Shown in pieces: positions 11,658-23,421 of a stretch of DNA of 64,000 nt. The notes under the pieces were generated by a model. It did not search any database and was not told the origin of the DNA. It saw only the letters and a program-made list of their open reading frames with translations. The translations under genes were made by a program, and so were the position numbers. The DNA is from Sesamum alatum (Eukaryota; Streptophyta; Magnoliopsida; Lamiales; Pedaliaceae). The stretch spans positions 2,170,001 through 2,234,000 of the forward strand of contig JACGWO010000010.1 of NCBI GenBank assembly GCA_034509735.1, written 5' to 3'. Numbering within the stretch: position 1 is the first letter of the stretch; the number at the start of each line of letters is the position of its first letter.

Positions 11658-14456
11658 TCAATTAGCAGCTGACCGCAGAGCAGAACGAAGACTTCTTACG
11701 ATGTCTTTCGCCGCCAGCTTCATTTCTTTGTCCATCTGCCAAAGTAACACTTCACATCAATAAACTTATTCAAGCTTTTCAAACCTAACTTTTTATAACG
11801 ATCTTATGAGATATTTGGAATCTATAAAAACAATATTGTTAAGTGTTACAAAATTTATAAACTCTTTTGTTAAAGTAAGAAATTAATTTAAAATTCTAAC
11901 AAGTTTCTTTAGTTTTTTTTATATTAGTTAATAAAAAGATTATTGCTAATATTTTAAAATTTTATCCAAATAATTGAATAACTCATTTTTAGATATAATC
12001 TAATTATGATTTTCTAAACTCAAAAAAGAAAAAAGAAAAAGAAAAACAGTATCTTACAGAAAAAGCTAAAACATATTGCATGGGATGCTGACGAACCTCA
12101 GCAATAATGGTAATGTCAAGAGCCAAGCTCCCGAACGGCGTGACACTTGTATTTACTACAACCAAGTTCAGCTTCTCGACCTCAGCAAGTACTTTCACCA
12201 ATACATCCTTACTTTTCTCGCAAAGGATTTTGAGGAGGATGCTTTTTTCGCAGACACGGGCTTCGATTTCGGGCAGTGATGATAGCCCGTCAGACTCCTG
12301 GTTTTTCTCGTCGGAAGATCCCTCGTCGTCCACTATCTGTGACCTCTTCACAAACACCACCGATTCCACAGTCTGTTTTGCCGCTTGTTCCTCCAGCGTC
12401 TTCACTCTTTCCTGGAGGTATTTTAAGTACTTGATGGTATCCCCCAAGACAGAAGTCTTGTCCATCTATAAATTTATTACATGTATGTCACAAAACCATT
12501 AGTCCGAATTGGTTCGTATAATTAATAGGGTAAATTACATCTACCTCTCCTGATGTTTGGCATAATTATAAATACACTCTCATTGTTTGAAAAATTACAA
12601 ATACCCCCTGAGATTTGTAACCGTCTAACAAATAACCCATTTCCATCAATTTTTATAGGTGAACTGACCAAAATACCCTTATGCACTAAATTATTTTTAT
12701 TTAATTCTTAAAATTTTTTTGGACTATAATATGCATGGAGAGATTACTTAAGTTTTTTACACAGACGAGCAATAATGCAATTTGCCTTGACCGATTTTTC
12801 TATAATTTTAATAAAAAATTCAAGGGCAAAATGGTCAAGTTTAGCCCTTTGATTAAAAATTACAAACCTAAGGGGGGTATTTGTAATTTTTCAAACAATA
12901 GGAGGTATTTGTAATTATGTCTAATCTCAGAGAAAGTAAATGTAATTTATCCTAATTAATATAAAGATATCAAAACAGACAACATCTCACGTCATAATAA
13001 TATTACTTAATCATTGAAGTATGCATGAAAAAAAATATAATTGGTAAAGACTATAAGGTAACATAATTCTCTAAATCATTGGAGATAGTGCAACATGAGT
13101 GGCTATTGAGAACCTGCTACCCACTAATTATAGTGGTTTATAAAGATACAATGCGCACCCAAACAAGAATCTGGGGCAAAATGTTTTTTTTCCTGTTACA
13201 TTAGGGTATTATTTGTTTTGATACCACAATTTAGGTAGATTGTTTTAGTCTCATAAAACATGTTTTTCAATTTTTTTGGTCCCAAAATGTCACATTTTTC
13301 AGTTTTTCAGTTTTTAAAAAAACTAAAAAACGTATTTTATGGGACTAAAACAACCATCTACTTAAATTGTTGTACCAAAACAAATAATGTCATAATCTTA
13401 TGAGACTAAAAAAGCATTTTGCCCAAAATCCGGGTGGTCCATTTAAAAAGGTAGGAATGGACAATGGAGAAATAGATGTATTTGGAGCTGTGTCTTGGCC
13501 ACAACATATTCTCCAAATTGAAGAAAGTAGATTGCTACTGGTCCTGAATTGCCCATTTTGTCACGGGATGTTGTATTCGACCATCTATTATTGTGCAATA
13601 TTGGAATACAACATACATCATGCGACATGTTCTGATTATGGACAAACATTCAAGTGTGTATTATTGTAAGGGATAATACATCACTTCCGATTTAACGTAA
13701 TTATATATTAATTTTATATAATTTAGTTAAAATTTACTGAATTTATTGATGAATTTATTGATGTTAGTAAAAAAAAAGGTAAACGATTACCTATATTTGT
13801 ACAATCAATTATAAAAATAGAGAGAACCATGTATTAAATAAAGCTAATTAGAAATTAGGGCCACTAAATCAAATATGGAGAAGGCGTACCTTCTTGAGTC
13901 CCGGAACCATGGAAGATAGAGCAAGGAACCGTTGGCTCAGCTTCTCCCGCCGCTTCCTCTCCGCCATAATATGATCATACGTTTGCGACGCCGGCCTGAG
14001 CCGCCGTGGTTTATTTCCCGTGCCATCCCGCTTCGTTACCCTGGAGCCTTCATTTCTGAAAACTTCTGAGACCGCTGCCTCTCTATCAGGATCCAGGACC
14101 ACCAGCGGCGCCTGTCGAGAATTTTCCGGGGAATTTGCATTTCCGAAATTGAGAATGACCGGGGAAGGAGACGCTCTATCAATATCAGCCACGCCTTTCA
14201 CCGATGAAAAGTTGCTGAAGTTGTTAGGCTTCCGCTCCTTGGCTGGTGGTTCGAGGCCGACTTTCGGTGGTTCAGTGCTGCACAAGTTGGCGGCGGTGGC
14301 GGCGGAGTTAATGGTTCCGGGAGCAGTGATCAAAGTGGATGAAGACGAGGACTCGCTTCCCGCCGGGGACAGGCTCCCTGGAAAATCTTCTCCAAGTATT
14401 GCAGCCAATTCTTCATCCATATAGTCCATGAATTCATCACATTGATCCCTGGACAT
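11658..14456 (-). CDS. bHLH transcription factor (subgroup IVa type), paralogue of the gene at 1201
   Basis: Three exons on the minus strand: 14456-13890, 12465-12097, 11735-11658, giving 337 aa in one frame. An acidic N-terminus (MSRDQCDEFMDYMDEELAAI) is followed by a low-complexity Ser/Pro region and the basic region HIMAERKRREKLSQRF, then VPGLKK. After the intron come MDKTSVLGDTIKYLKYLQER and a leucine-zipper-like stretch. The C-terminal ACT-like segment contains VVVNTSVTPFG and the last exon MDKEMKLAAKDIVRSL. It shares the intron position in the bHLH loop and before the last exon with the paralogue. It lacks the paralogue's first intron: SRQAPLV is continuous here, whereas the equivalent LRQ/ANL is split at 1434/1651. 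Intron 1 hosts two MITEs. DNA binding to E-boxes is inferred from the H..E..R residues. Confidence 0.87.
12528..12952. mobile_element. Mutator-type MITE (family A), 425 bp, inside a bHLH intron
   Basis: The ends are inverted: GGGTAAATTACATCTACCTC on the left, and GGATAAATTACATTTACTTT for the right end on the minus strand. The perfect 9-bp duplication TAATTAATA flanks it (12519-12527 and 12953-12961). It sits within the first intron of the minus-strand bHLH gene. Close relatives of the same length are at 33455-33880 and, more decayed, at 47303-47691. No coding capacity. Confidence 0.85.
13174..13424. mobile_element. Inverted-repeat MITE, about 250 bp
   Basis: The ends GGGCAAAATGTTTTTTT and AAAAAAGCATTTTGCCC are inverted copies. 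Internal phrases are inverted too (tttgttttgataccacaattt against aaattgttgtaccaaaacaaa). The target duplication is unclear. It lies in the same bHLH intron as the preceding MITE. Confidence 0.7.
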
Positions 14457-14722
14457 TCTGCTGTCTTGCTTCAGAATTACGAACTTGCTATAATTAAATT
14501 AAGTTAATACTTAATAGAATTTGAGGTTTGAGAATGAAGATTTTGATTGAATTAGAAGGTAGGGGGTCCGGGCTTAACTGGGAGGCCCCGTCTGTTCCGA
14601 GACTTGCACACGTAGAGCAATCATAAATATATGGCTCCAGATATTCTGTTGCGCCATTTTTCTTTTTTTGGTTTTTTGGGCATGGCCTATTATTTGAATT
14701 ATTGCCAAATGGTCCTTTATAA
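14457..14722. other. Upstream region of the minus-strand bHLH gene
   Basis: Only about 270 bases separate the start codon from the Mutator-like element at 14733, so the promoter may extend into or beyond that insertion. No clear TATA box seen. Confidence 0.35.
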
Positions 14723-14732
14723 GTCACATGGA

Positions 14733-15786
14733 GGCTAAATTGCATTTTCTGCCATGTATATTAGGGGGTGGCAAAATAAGGACACTATATAAAGGGGTGG
14801 CAAATACTACCCTGCAATTTAATTTTTTTGACAATTACAGGACTCCGTCCACCGAAATTACACAAAGTGGGCGGAAATTGATGACATTGACTAAACCTAG
14901 GATTTCTTTTTTTTTGGCTTCTGCTGACATGGTATTTTAATTAAAATTCGGATGCAAACTAAGAAAATGACTTGGAAGAAAATGATATAAAATGAATTTT
15001 GAATTTATATTATGTATCAAAATGAATAAAATACACAAAAAAAATACATAAAATTGTAAAAAATAAATTAGTATTTTATACATAATTATATACTATTAAA
15101 AAAATAAACCTATAATAAAAAAAAAAATTCAACCCCCACCCCTCCCCCCCAATCCACCCCCTCCTCACTGCCGCCCAGAAAGGGGCGACGGCGAGGCCGA
15201 ACCGTCGCGCAGCTACACTCTGGCGGCGATACCGTTTGCCCCTCTCTGCACGAGGCGGGCGTCGCCGCCCTTCTATGGGGGGACGGGAAGGGGATCGGGG
15301 GCTGCGGAAGGGATGGATTTGTGGGTGGGGGCGGTGGAGGGGATGGGTTTGGGGGTGGGCGGCGAAGGGGATGGGTTTTTTGGGTGGGGGAGGGGGTGCA
15401 GAGGGGATGGGCTTTTTTTTTAATTATATAATATTTTTTTATAATTTAATTATAATTATATACATAATATAAACTAAATATTCATTTTATATCATTTATT
15501 TTTCAAAGTCATTTACTTAGGTGGCATTTTTTTAAAGAAGAAATCCATGTCATCGTCTTAGGTATAATTTTTTTTTAAAGAATAAATTCATGTCAGCGAA
15601 ATCCCAAAATAAAATCCTAATTTTAGTTCACATAAGCAGATTCCGGCCACTTTTAAAAACTTGGTGGTCGAAGTCCTTCAATTGCCAAAAAAATATTAAT
15701 TTCAGGGTATTATTTGTCACCCCTGTATATAGGGTCCTTGTTTTGCCACCTCCCCTAATATACGGGGCAGAAAATGCAATTAAGCC
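14733..15786. mobile_element. Non-autonomous Mutator-like element, 1054 bp, with 10-bp target duplication
   Basis: The terminal inverted repeats extend over about 90-200 bases, with imperfections. The left end begins GGCTAAATTGCATTTTCTGC, and the right end read on the minus strand begins GGCTTAATTGCATTTTCTGC. GTCACATGGA is duplicated exactly at 14723-14732 and 15787-15796. The centre is unusual for this AT-rich DNA: a C-rich tract, a CG-rich block at about 15170-15260 (GGGGCGACGGCGAGGCCG) and G-rich GGGTGGGGGAGGGGG tracts, bounded by A/T-rich arms. No transposase is encoded. Confidence 0.85.
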
Positions 15787-15796
15787 GTCACATGGA

Positions 15797-17232
15797 TGAG
15801 GAGCGATAGAGGGCCAGAGCATAATATCTCAAACTATTTGAAAATAGAAGAGATTTAGAGCATGTGTTGGAAATAAAATAAGAGTTTAAATATTAGGGTG
15901 AATTACGTTTATCTTTAGTGAGATCAAAGTTCATCTCACATGGTGTCCACGGGTGACGTCCATGTAGGACCTCTGAGGGCACACATCACAGAATAAGATA
16001 GCGACCAACCATCTTTACGAAAATGCATGGCGCTACTAGCCAAAAGTAACCCCTAAGCCCTAAAAGTTTGGACTCCGGTTGAAAAAAGGTATTTCCTCAA
16101 CCACTTCACTGAAAAGACGAGAGCCATATTATCCCCAAAAGATATCCTCATCAGCATTGGCTTCCAACCACCCATGAGGATCGCGGTCCAAGAGATGACC
16201 CTCAATCGAATCCACAGAGGATTCAGCCTTATCCAACCACTTTGAAATAATGCTCTACCAAATCTGTAGGAATTCTCCACCAAATTGTGGGGATTCAGTT
16301 AAGTTTATCAACCGGTTGAGGATTGCTATAAATTGAGAGCAGCCCTAACGGGAGAGACCAAACTTTACCTTCACACTACAACTTTCACCTTCATGCGGCA
16401 ACTTTAGCTCCAACTAAAGCTTTATTTTCTTTTGTGAAGTTTCACACTTCAATTTCAATCTCTCATTTGTAAACAAAAAAACAAGAAACTCCACTCTCAA
16501 TTTCACTTATGTACACTCTTTATTTCTTAGCATTTCACTTTATTATTTTGCACCCTAACTAGATTGGGCACCAATTTTTGCTTGCATCACCCTCCTCATA
16601 TGAAAAATAATTATAAAACCTTTAAACGGTGGAGTAGAGATCACTACTTTACTCTTGCTGATCTTAAGAAAGAAAAAAGGTATGAAAAGATGTAAAAATA
16701 AATAAATGAAGGTGGGTTAAATAAATACTTACAGGGCATATTAGTCTATAAGAATATTTTTAAAAAATTCTAAAAAAATATATAATATTGTAATTCATAA
16801 TTTGAAAGGACATTTCCTTAATTCACTACAAAAATTGGATAGAAACCTAACTGATGACTAACAGAATAGACTTATTGTTAGACAAATGTTGAAATTAAAA
16901 ATGTATTTGTAATTTCTCAAACAATGATAAAATATCTGTAGTTATGGCAAAAGTCAAAGCAAGTGACTGTAATTTACCCAAATAATTATCTTAATATCTG
17001 TTAAATAAATGAAATTATAACCCCATACATATTAGTATTATTTACTTTAACAGGCACAAGTTAAAATGGCTATCTATTTTATCACAAGAACTTTTGTAAT
17101 AGTTCAATAAGATGATTATTTTTTAGAGTGAGATTTAATTCCTTATTTTCTTTGACTCTTATGAAAGAAATTAAAACTGTATGTATATATATATATATTA
17201 GGATTGGTATTAGTTAATCCTAACAGTTAAAA
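15797..17232. other. Repeat-rich intergenic stretch
   Basis: Contains the TATA/leader-like segment described separately (about 16327). At about 16880-16980 there is a truncated right end of the family A MITE (GTATTTGTAATTTCTCAAAC, then GTAATTTACCC). No host gene found. Confidence 0.4.
16327..16333 (+). promoter_or_regulatory. TATA box with transcript-leader-like downstream sequence, possible viral or LTR promoter remnant
   Basis: TATAAAT follows a C/A-rich segment that reads unlike the neighbouring MITEs. It is followed by GAGAGCAGCCC and then about 200 bases of C/A/T-rich leader-like sequence with several AATTTCA and CTTTATT phrases. The arrangement resembles the promoter-leader of pararetroviruses or a solo LTR. 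No coding remnant adjoins it, so the origin is uncertain. Confidence 0.3.
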
Positions 17233-17709
17233 TTATTAGGATTAATTACACTTAGACCTCCTCTAAAAATACGAAATTACACTTTCCCTAAAAAATTTTG
17301 AAATTACACTTACCTCCCCTCCAAAATTCCCAATTTACACCTGACCACATTCCATTAGAATTTGAACAAAAAATGCTGATGTGAGCAAAAAAATTACATA
17401 AACTTTCAGTTTTACCCCTTATTTAATATTCCCATGTAATAATTTTGTACATATATGGGGAAAATCGTAAAAATGTTAACCTCACTCCATATGTATATAT
17501 CACATTTATTCCCTGATAAGTACAAAAATATACATGAAAATATTAAATGAGGGATAAAATTAAAATATTCTATAATTCTTTTTACTTATGTCAACTTTTT
17601 TCGTCCAAATCCTAACAGAAGTGGGCCATGTGTACATGGAAAATTCTCAAAAGGGATGTAAGTGTAATTTCAGAATATTTTTGAGTGGAGATCGTTACCA
17701 TAATTTTCG
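17233..17709. mobile_element. MITE-like inverted-repeat element, about 475 bp
   Basis: The left arm reads TTACACTTAGACCTCC, then GAAATTACACTTTCCC. The right arm on the minus strand reads TGGTAACGATCTCCACTC, then GAAATTACACTTACATCCC. The shared spacing of these phrases marks the two arms. The exact ends and target duplication are not clear. Confidence 0.55.
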
Positions 17710-18133
17710 AAAGTTTTAATAATATATGAATACAATGAATCTTTCGCTTTTAAATCAATTGAACGAGCCTAAAAAGCGATATGAAAATAAAGTGTGCGAT
17801 GTAGATCACCTCATACCCTAACATTATTGGAAGTACCGAATCCAACACAAACTGCAAAGTGATAAAAATCAGCTGATTGAGGAAACTCAGGTTCACATAA
17901 AACATCAATATTTATAGTACAGATGGAAAAAGTATTCTGGGAGATCGATCATCGACAATCTTTAACGTAGTACACAACTTACTTACATTTATTCAGTCCA
18001 AACGTATTTATCAGTGTTCAGCACTTATGCTAGGCAAGATGGACATCCGGCAGTCGTTATGATTATTGAAAAGGTCGAATTATGAAATAGACCGTGCGGG
18101 TCCAAATTCTCCAAACCCATCCAACAAAAAAAA
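17710..18133. other. Intergenic stretch
   Basis: No gene, repeat terminus or conserved motif recognised between the MITE and the start of the 8.8-kb element. Confidence 0.3.
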
Positions 18134-18365
18134 GGATAAATTGCATTTTTTCTCCTATGTTGTCAAAATATTGCTAAAAACTCGCTATATTTTGGAAATA
18201 TGCAAAAAAAAACTCGTGTTTGGTAAAATCATGCAAAAAAGCCCCTCCCCATTAGAAACTAACAGAGAGTGTGTAATACGCGGCCCTTGTGCAACTGGGC
18301 TTCGTTTCTTCTTGTTGAAGTTGTATTGGATAATTCAACAGTACTTGTTTAATATATTGCTTAAT

Positions 18366-19424
18366 ATGCAATATTTATCTGTTTCATATATAAATACTGT
18401 TAAAAATTCCAAAAAGGAAGAATATGAAATTCCTAAGAATTTGAATCAATTAAATAAATGGACAATTCCTAAGGTAAATCCTAGATTAATTTATAATTTC
18501 GGCCGATTTGATTTTTGGAAGACTAAACAGATTGTGAAAACTAGTGAAGAATCAATAACCCTTGATAATAAAGAAAGAGTAATAAAACTTTTAGATGCTA
18601 TGGATATAGGGCATTATCAAGATGAATATAAATTTTTACATATAGGACTAATACAAATTGCCTTTAAACCCTTAACATTAGAAGGTTTGCCTGAAAGCTT
18701 TTTAGCTGCTCTTAGAGATGCCAGGAATTTAGATTGGAAAAAATCTTTGATTGAGATAATACATTCCAGTCTAGCTCATGGCCCAGTCTTTTTTAATGTT
18801 TATCCGAATTTACAATTATCCTTGTCGGATGCTAATATATTGGATGCTTTAACATTAAATGTTAAGACTCATGGGTATAATTATACACCCGGATCTGAAT
18901 TAATATGTGTATGTTATAGAATATATTGTAAACTTCTTCATACCCTTAATCCTAACTATAGGATACAAGATAATAAGTCTTCAGAACAAACTATATTTTT
19001 TGAAACAAATTTACACAGTTCTAGAATTAATACTAGGAGGCAAATAAAATAGAGTGAAATAGAGTTTCCAGAAAGTTGGATAATTGAGAAAGAAGTTCCA
19101 ATTTTAAGTCACATAGAAAGTAATTATGCTAGTATTATTCAAAACCCAGAAGGAAATGTTAGAATAGACTTCATTAATAATCAACCGAAATGTTTAAGAA
19201 GTAATCCTTCAAGGTATTCTACAGTATCATATTTTTCACCAGTTGAAATTATGACTCCATCTAGAGCCTCCACTTCCCGAATTAAAGAAGAAAATAGCCA
19301 AGAAGATTTAAGAGAAAATAAAGTTGAAGAAATAAGGATTCAGTTTAATGATATTGCTAAAAGAGTATATAAAGATCCAAGATTAAATGAAGAATTAACT
19401 TCAAAAATAAATTTCTGTTTATAA
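18366..19424 (+). pseudogene. Pararetroviral movement protein region, broken
   Basis: One frame with a single internal stop at 19050-19052. The N-terminal half holds a 30K-type cell-to-cell movement protein domain, recognisable by NFGRFDFWKTKQIV, then LIQIAFKPLT, then SLAHGPVFFNVYPN and a GSELICVCYRIYCKL segment. In living viruses this protein lines plasmodesmata and lets the virus pass between cells. The frame upstream of 18366 is not viral and belongs to the flanking transposon. Assignment is by overall pattern rather than by a catalytic motif. Confidence 0.75.
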
Positions 19425-20101
19425 ATGAATAGTCTAGATCTAATTGATTTGGAAACAGAGATCCCATTTGTGGATTATTCTAAAATAATAGATTTTAGTC
19501 CTGGATCTCTAGTAAGAAAAGAAATTCAAGAAAAAATTCAGGGAAGAGAGATGGAAACCATTTAGGAAATGGTTCTTTGAAAACTTTAACATAACAAACC
19601 AAAAAATGATCTCCACACAATTCTATAAAGAATTAGCTATAAGGAATAAAATAGTTGCTTTTGTTCCTTGTTTTATCGTTAAACATTCAGAACAATATTT
19701 GAACGTATTAAAGAGAAAATATTTTCTAGATAATGGGAAAGTTGTTAATAACATATTTCCACCTCAACAATCATTTAAAATGAATTTGAATGAAATAGAA
19801 ATTAATTTCAAAGCATTTTCAAAATTAATTGAAGATGACACTCTAACGATTACAATGGCTCAAATTAATGAGTTGATGAAAAAATAAAATTATACAAATT
19901 TGTATTTAAATATTATAGGAGAACAAATTACTGAACTAAATAAAAAAAATAGATAACATAGCTAATTGGCAACAGAAAATTAGTTCTAAAAATACGATAA
20001 TTAGTGGGGTAAATAAAGAAATTATAGCATAATCATCAATCCAACCGTCTCCTGAAATTGAATATTTCCATTTAAAACCCTTAGGAGAATTAGAGAAATT
20101 A
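19425..20101 (+). pseudogene. Pararetroviral polyprotein segment between movement and coat domains
   Basis: A run of A-rich viral-type sequence with several stops and frameshifts. The longest piece is 19606-19887 (93 aa, with FYKELAIRNKIVAFVPCF and a QSFKMNLNEIEINF stretch). No named domain is recognised; in relatives this links the movement and capsid domains. Confidence 0.5.
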
Positions 20102-21494
20102 TTGGATCAAAAATTTAGGGATTTAAAATTAAATACCTTAAGTGATGATATCACTACTGAAAATAGTAGAAAAAATTTGCCAGAAGGGATAAATAAAATA
20201 GAGAAATGTGCTAGGAAGCCTATGCAAACAAAATTTTATTACCCTAGGCCCACACCTCAAGACATACTATATGAAGAACAAGATATTTATGACCAGCATA
20301 GCTATAATGGAAAACAAATTTATGAATGGAATATTGATGGATATACAGAAAGACAAATCTACAATACTATTCATAGAATGATGATGTATAGTACTGTCAG
20401 TAAAGGAAATAATAATACAGATAAGGCTATTGCTAAAATGATTATAGCAGGTTTTACTGGTCAATTAAAAGGTTGGTGGGATAATTATCTTAGCCCGATG
20501 GACAGAAATGAAATTTTGAGTACAGTCAACCAGAAAATATGGAAGAACAAGCAGTTTATACACTTGCCATAAATATAGTAGAACATTTTACAGGGAGATG
20601 GTCCGATAATAGTGAAAATATTAGGACCCTATTACAGAATTTTCAATGTAAAACTCTAACATCATTTGGATTCTACAAAGACGTCTTCCTTACTAGAGTA
20701 ATGGAACTTCCAGAATCCAATGATGCTCAATGGAAATCTAGATACATAGATGAACTTCCTCACCTATTCGCTGAAAGAGTTAGGAAGAATCTTAGAAATG
20801 GAGGAGTAGCAATAAATTATAATCAATATACTTATGGGAAGTTAATTGGAACTTGCATTCAAGAAGGTTTAAATCTATGCAATGAAATTAGATTAAATAA
20901 ACAAATTAAAAGACAAAATTTAACAAAGAAGAAACAACTAGGAGAATTTTGTGCTCAATTTGGAATAGAAATGATGTCGTCAGATAGACAAAAAATTCTC
21001 AAATATAGGACTCCAGAGGGAAGAAGGAAAAGACATAAAAAACGAAATGATAGAAAGGAAAGAAATAAACAAAGAAACATAACCAAAAAAGACGAATGGA
21101 AAACTAAAAATAATGTAACAAAAAAGATAAGAAGATGTTACATATGTGGTGAAACAGACCACCTTGCAAATAGATGTAGAAATAAAAAAGCTAAAAGATT
21201 AAAAAAGAAGATTAATAGTCTTAAATTAGAAGACCAAGAAAAAGAAAATATAATAAATACAATATTTTCTGAAGAAAAAGAATCCTCCGAATCTAAGGAA
21301 TTAGAAGAAAAATTAGATAATCAAGACGAATTAGGAAATATAAAAGAAAATTCTGAAAATTTATCTACTTCGGATGAATCAAATGAAGAAAATTCCCCAT
21401 GTGCATGTAAACAAGGGACTAATGAAGAAGAATCAGATGATGAATTTTATGAATTAATGGCACAATTCAAAGATCTAGGAACAGTAAATTTCCT
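20102..21494 (+). pseudogene. Pararetroviral coat protein with zinc knuckle, frameshifted
   Basis: Two overlapping frames (20102-20572 and 20539-21494), joined by a frameshift near 20540-20570. The capsid core is marked by IYEWNIDGYTERQIYNT and IIAGFTGQLKGWWDNYL, a signature of caulimovirid coat proteins. After a Lys/Arg-rich region (KKRNDRKERNKQRN) comes a CCHC knuckle, CYICGETDHLANRC (21136-21177), then an acidic, Ser/Glu-rich tail. The viral frame runs to the inversion junction at 21495, after which the same frame reads through antisense intergenic sequence and is not meaningful. Confidence 0.85.
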
Positions 21495-21516
21495 TGCTGC
21501 ATGTATGACACGTGTT
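21495..21516 (+). repeat. 22-bp inverted repeat at the left inversion junction
   Basis: TGCTGCATGTATGACACGTG followed by TT. The exact reverse complement lies at 25986-26007. The match stops at both sides. It marks the place where plus-strand coat protein coding gives way to the minus-strand block. Confidence 0.9.
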
Positions 21517-21582
21517 CGTGTCTTTGACTCGGTCAAAATTTTCCGACTTTGTCTTCTTCCGGCATTTATGTGCTGTCTGCTT

Positions 21583-23171
21583 TCATTTTTTCATTATTTT
21601 GGAGAAATTACTTTCTTCCGATTCTGCTTCGGATCTCTTGTGGTAATCTATTCTTTGTTCTTCCGAAGATTCAGAAGTCCCAACTTTTGACTTTGCTTTC
21701 AAAGCAGTCCTGATTTCCTGAAATAATTGATCAAGAATAATTTCGTGATTGAGTTCTTCAAATGGGTCTTGTGATTCTCCTGCTAAACAAGAATACTTAT
21801 TTTCTTCATCTTTGGAAGAGGTCTCCATTGGGGACTCCGCTCCTGTTAGATTTCGTTTGAGACCTTTCTGGACTTGATTGAGATATTCCTCAATCATTTG
21901 CTCTTTAGAGATGATACCTCTTTTGCTCCTGATTCTTTGTGATATTTACTCGAAGGGACTAGGAGTCTGATTTTCTTCCTTCTCCAAGAGTGTCTTGTAT
22001 TCTTGAAGCTTTTCCTCCATTTCATCGAGTGCTTCTTGACAAAAATATTTTTTTGTTTCTGGGTTAATGAGCATTAATTTGCTCCAGAATTTAGAACAAG
22101 ATTTTCTTTTAATACAGGGAATTTTTTGTAGGGTCATTCCTACTTCAGGTAGCCATTTCCATATCTATGGAAGTGAGAATTCCATAAAAAAAAAAAAAAA
22201 ATGAGGCAATTCCTTCAATCCATTCTTGTGATTTTTCCGCCTGGATAATTTTTGGCGACCAATTGATCCATTCTGTATAATAACCCTGGAAAATTTCAGG
22301 GAGTATAGAAATTGGAGGACTATAATTTAACCACCATTGAAATACCCAATTTGGTACTTCTTGTTGAAAAACTAATGGACAAATTTTAAAAAATCACGTG
22401 TATTTTCTCTTATAATTTTCATAGAGAAAAGTTTTGTTGAATGCCTCAACATAGTCCCAATAATTAAATTTTATCGGGGATTTAGATTCCCGGTGAATAT
22501 ATTCTTTTTCACCTAATGGGTTGATTCTCCATTCAACAGCAGTGATGAATTTTTTTATTACTGCTTTTGAGTGATTAAATTCTTTTCCATTGTTGGAATA
22601 AGTGTGAGTAATTTCAACACTTTGCATTACCTTCACGATGCACTCATAATGAGCTCTCGGTTTATATAAACCTGCTGTGAATGCTGTCACATCTAGATAT
22701 CTTTTCATCAGATACCATGGATCTTTCTCCCACCTTAAATCCTCATTTTCCAGGAGTATAATTACTTCTTGATGTTCACTAAATTTATAGTTTGCTAATT
22801 CATCTTCTTCTTCAAGTATTTTAGCATAAGATACTGAAGAAGATGATACTTCTTCGGCAGCGATTTTTTTCTGCTCCTTTTTAAATATGAGGAATTATTG
22901 GAAGAGCTCATTTTCTTCTTCAGAGACTTTACTATATTTCCCTATTCCAGAGATGTTCTCCTTCAATTAGTGATCTGCTACCTTGGCGTATAATTTCGCC
23001 TGGTCTAAATCTACCTCCTCTCTGATTGGAGGAGTTTCTGCCTCTTCCTCTTTGAGGAAGCATTCCTGCAATAAAAGGATTATTCATTTAACCGGCATAA
23101 TATCCTGCAATTTTTTGGTGATATAGCAAATTTGCTATCCAAATATTTTTTATGCGATAATTATAAGACAT
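21583..23171 (-). pseudogene. Pararetroviral downstream ORF of unknown function, broken
   Basis: Minus-strand fragments follow the RNase H domain in viral order. 22708-22394 (104 aa) contains IKFNYWDYVEAFNKTFLYEN. Further pieces are at 22137-21946 and 21897-21583, the last rich in Glu/Ser with coiled-coil character. An ORF in this position, of unknown role, is known from florendovirus-like genomes; the inclusion-body transactivator of other genera is the alternative. A 15-base A/T tract at about 22186-22200 and several stops interrupt it. Confidence 0.55.
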
Positions 23172-23421
23172 GTTTGCATCTAGATGTTGAACAAGAATTT
23201 TGGAAATAATCTTTTTTGTTTCCTCAATCTTTTTTCTTATTATTCTTTGAATTCTTTTGAGTCGTGCTCTATATTCAATTGGCTCATCTCAAAATTCAAA
23301 TTTATATACAGGCCATTACCCATTCATCTAATAATTCTCTCCTTCAATTCTACCTTCAACCCACTAATCTGGGATTTTAGAGGAGGTACTTACTCCTATA
23401 AAGAATTCTCCTCCAATCCAG

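Noticed and set aside
18066..18365. N-terminal extension of the movement protein frame
   Set aside because: This part lies in the arm of the TIR transposon and contains its terminal repeat, so it is not viral coding sequence.
21495..21690. C-terminal extension of the coat protein frame
   Set aside because: The frame continues past the inversion junction into the antisense of the downstream viral ORF and its flank, so it is not viral coat sequence.
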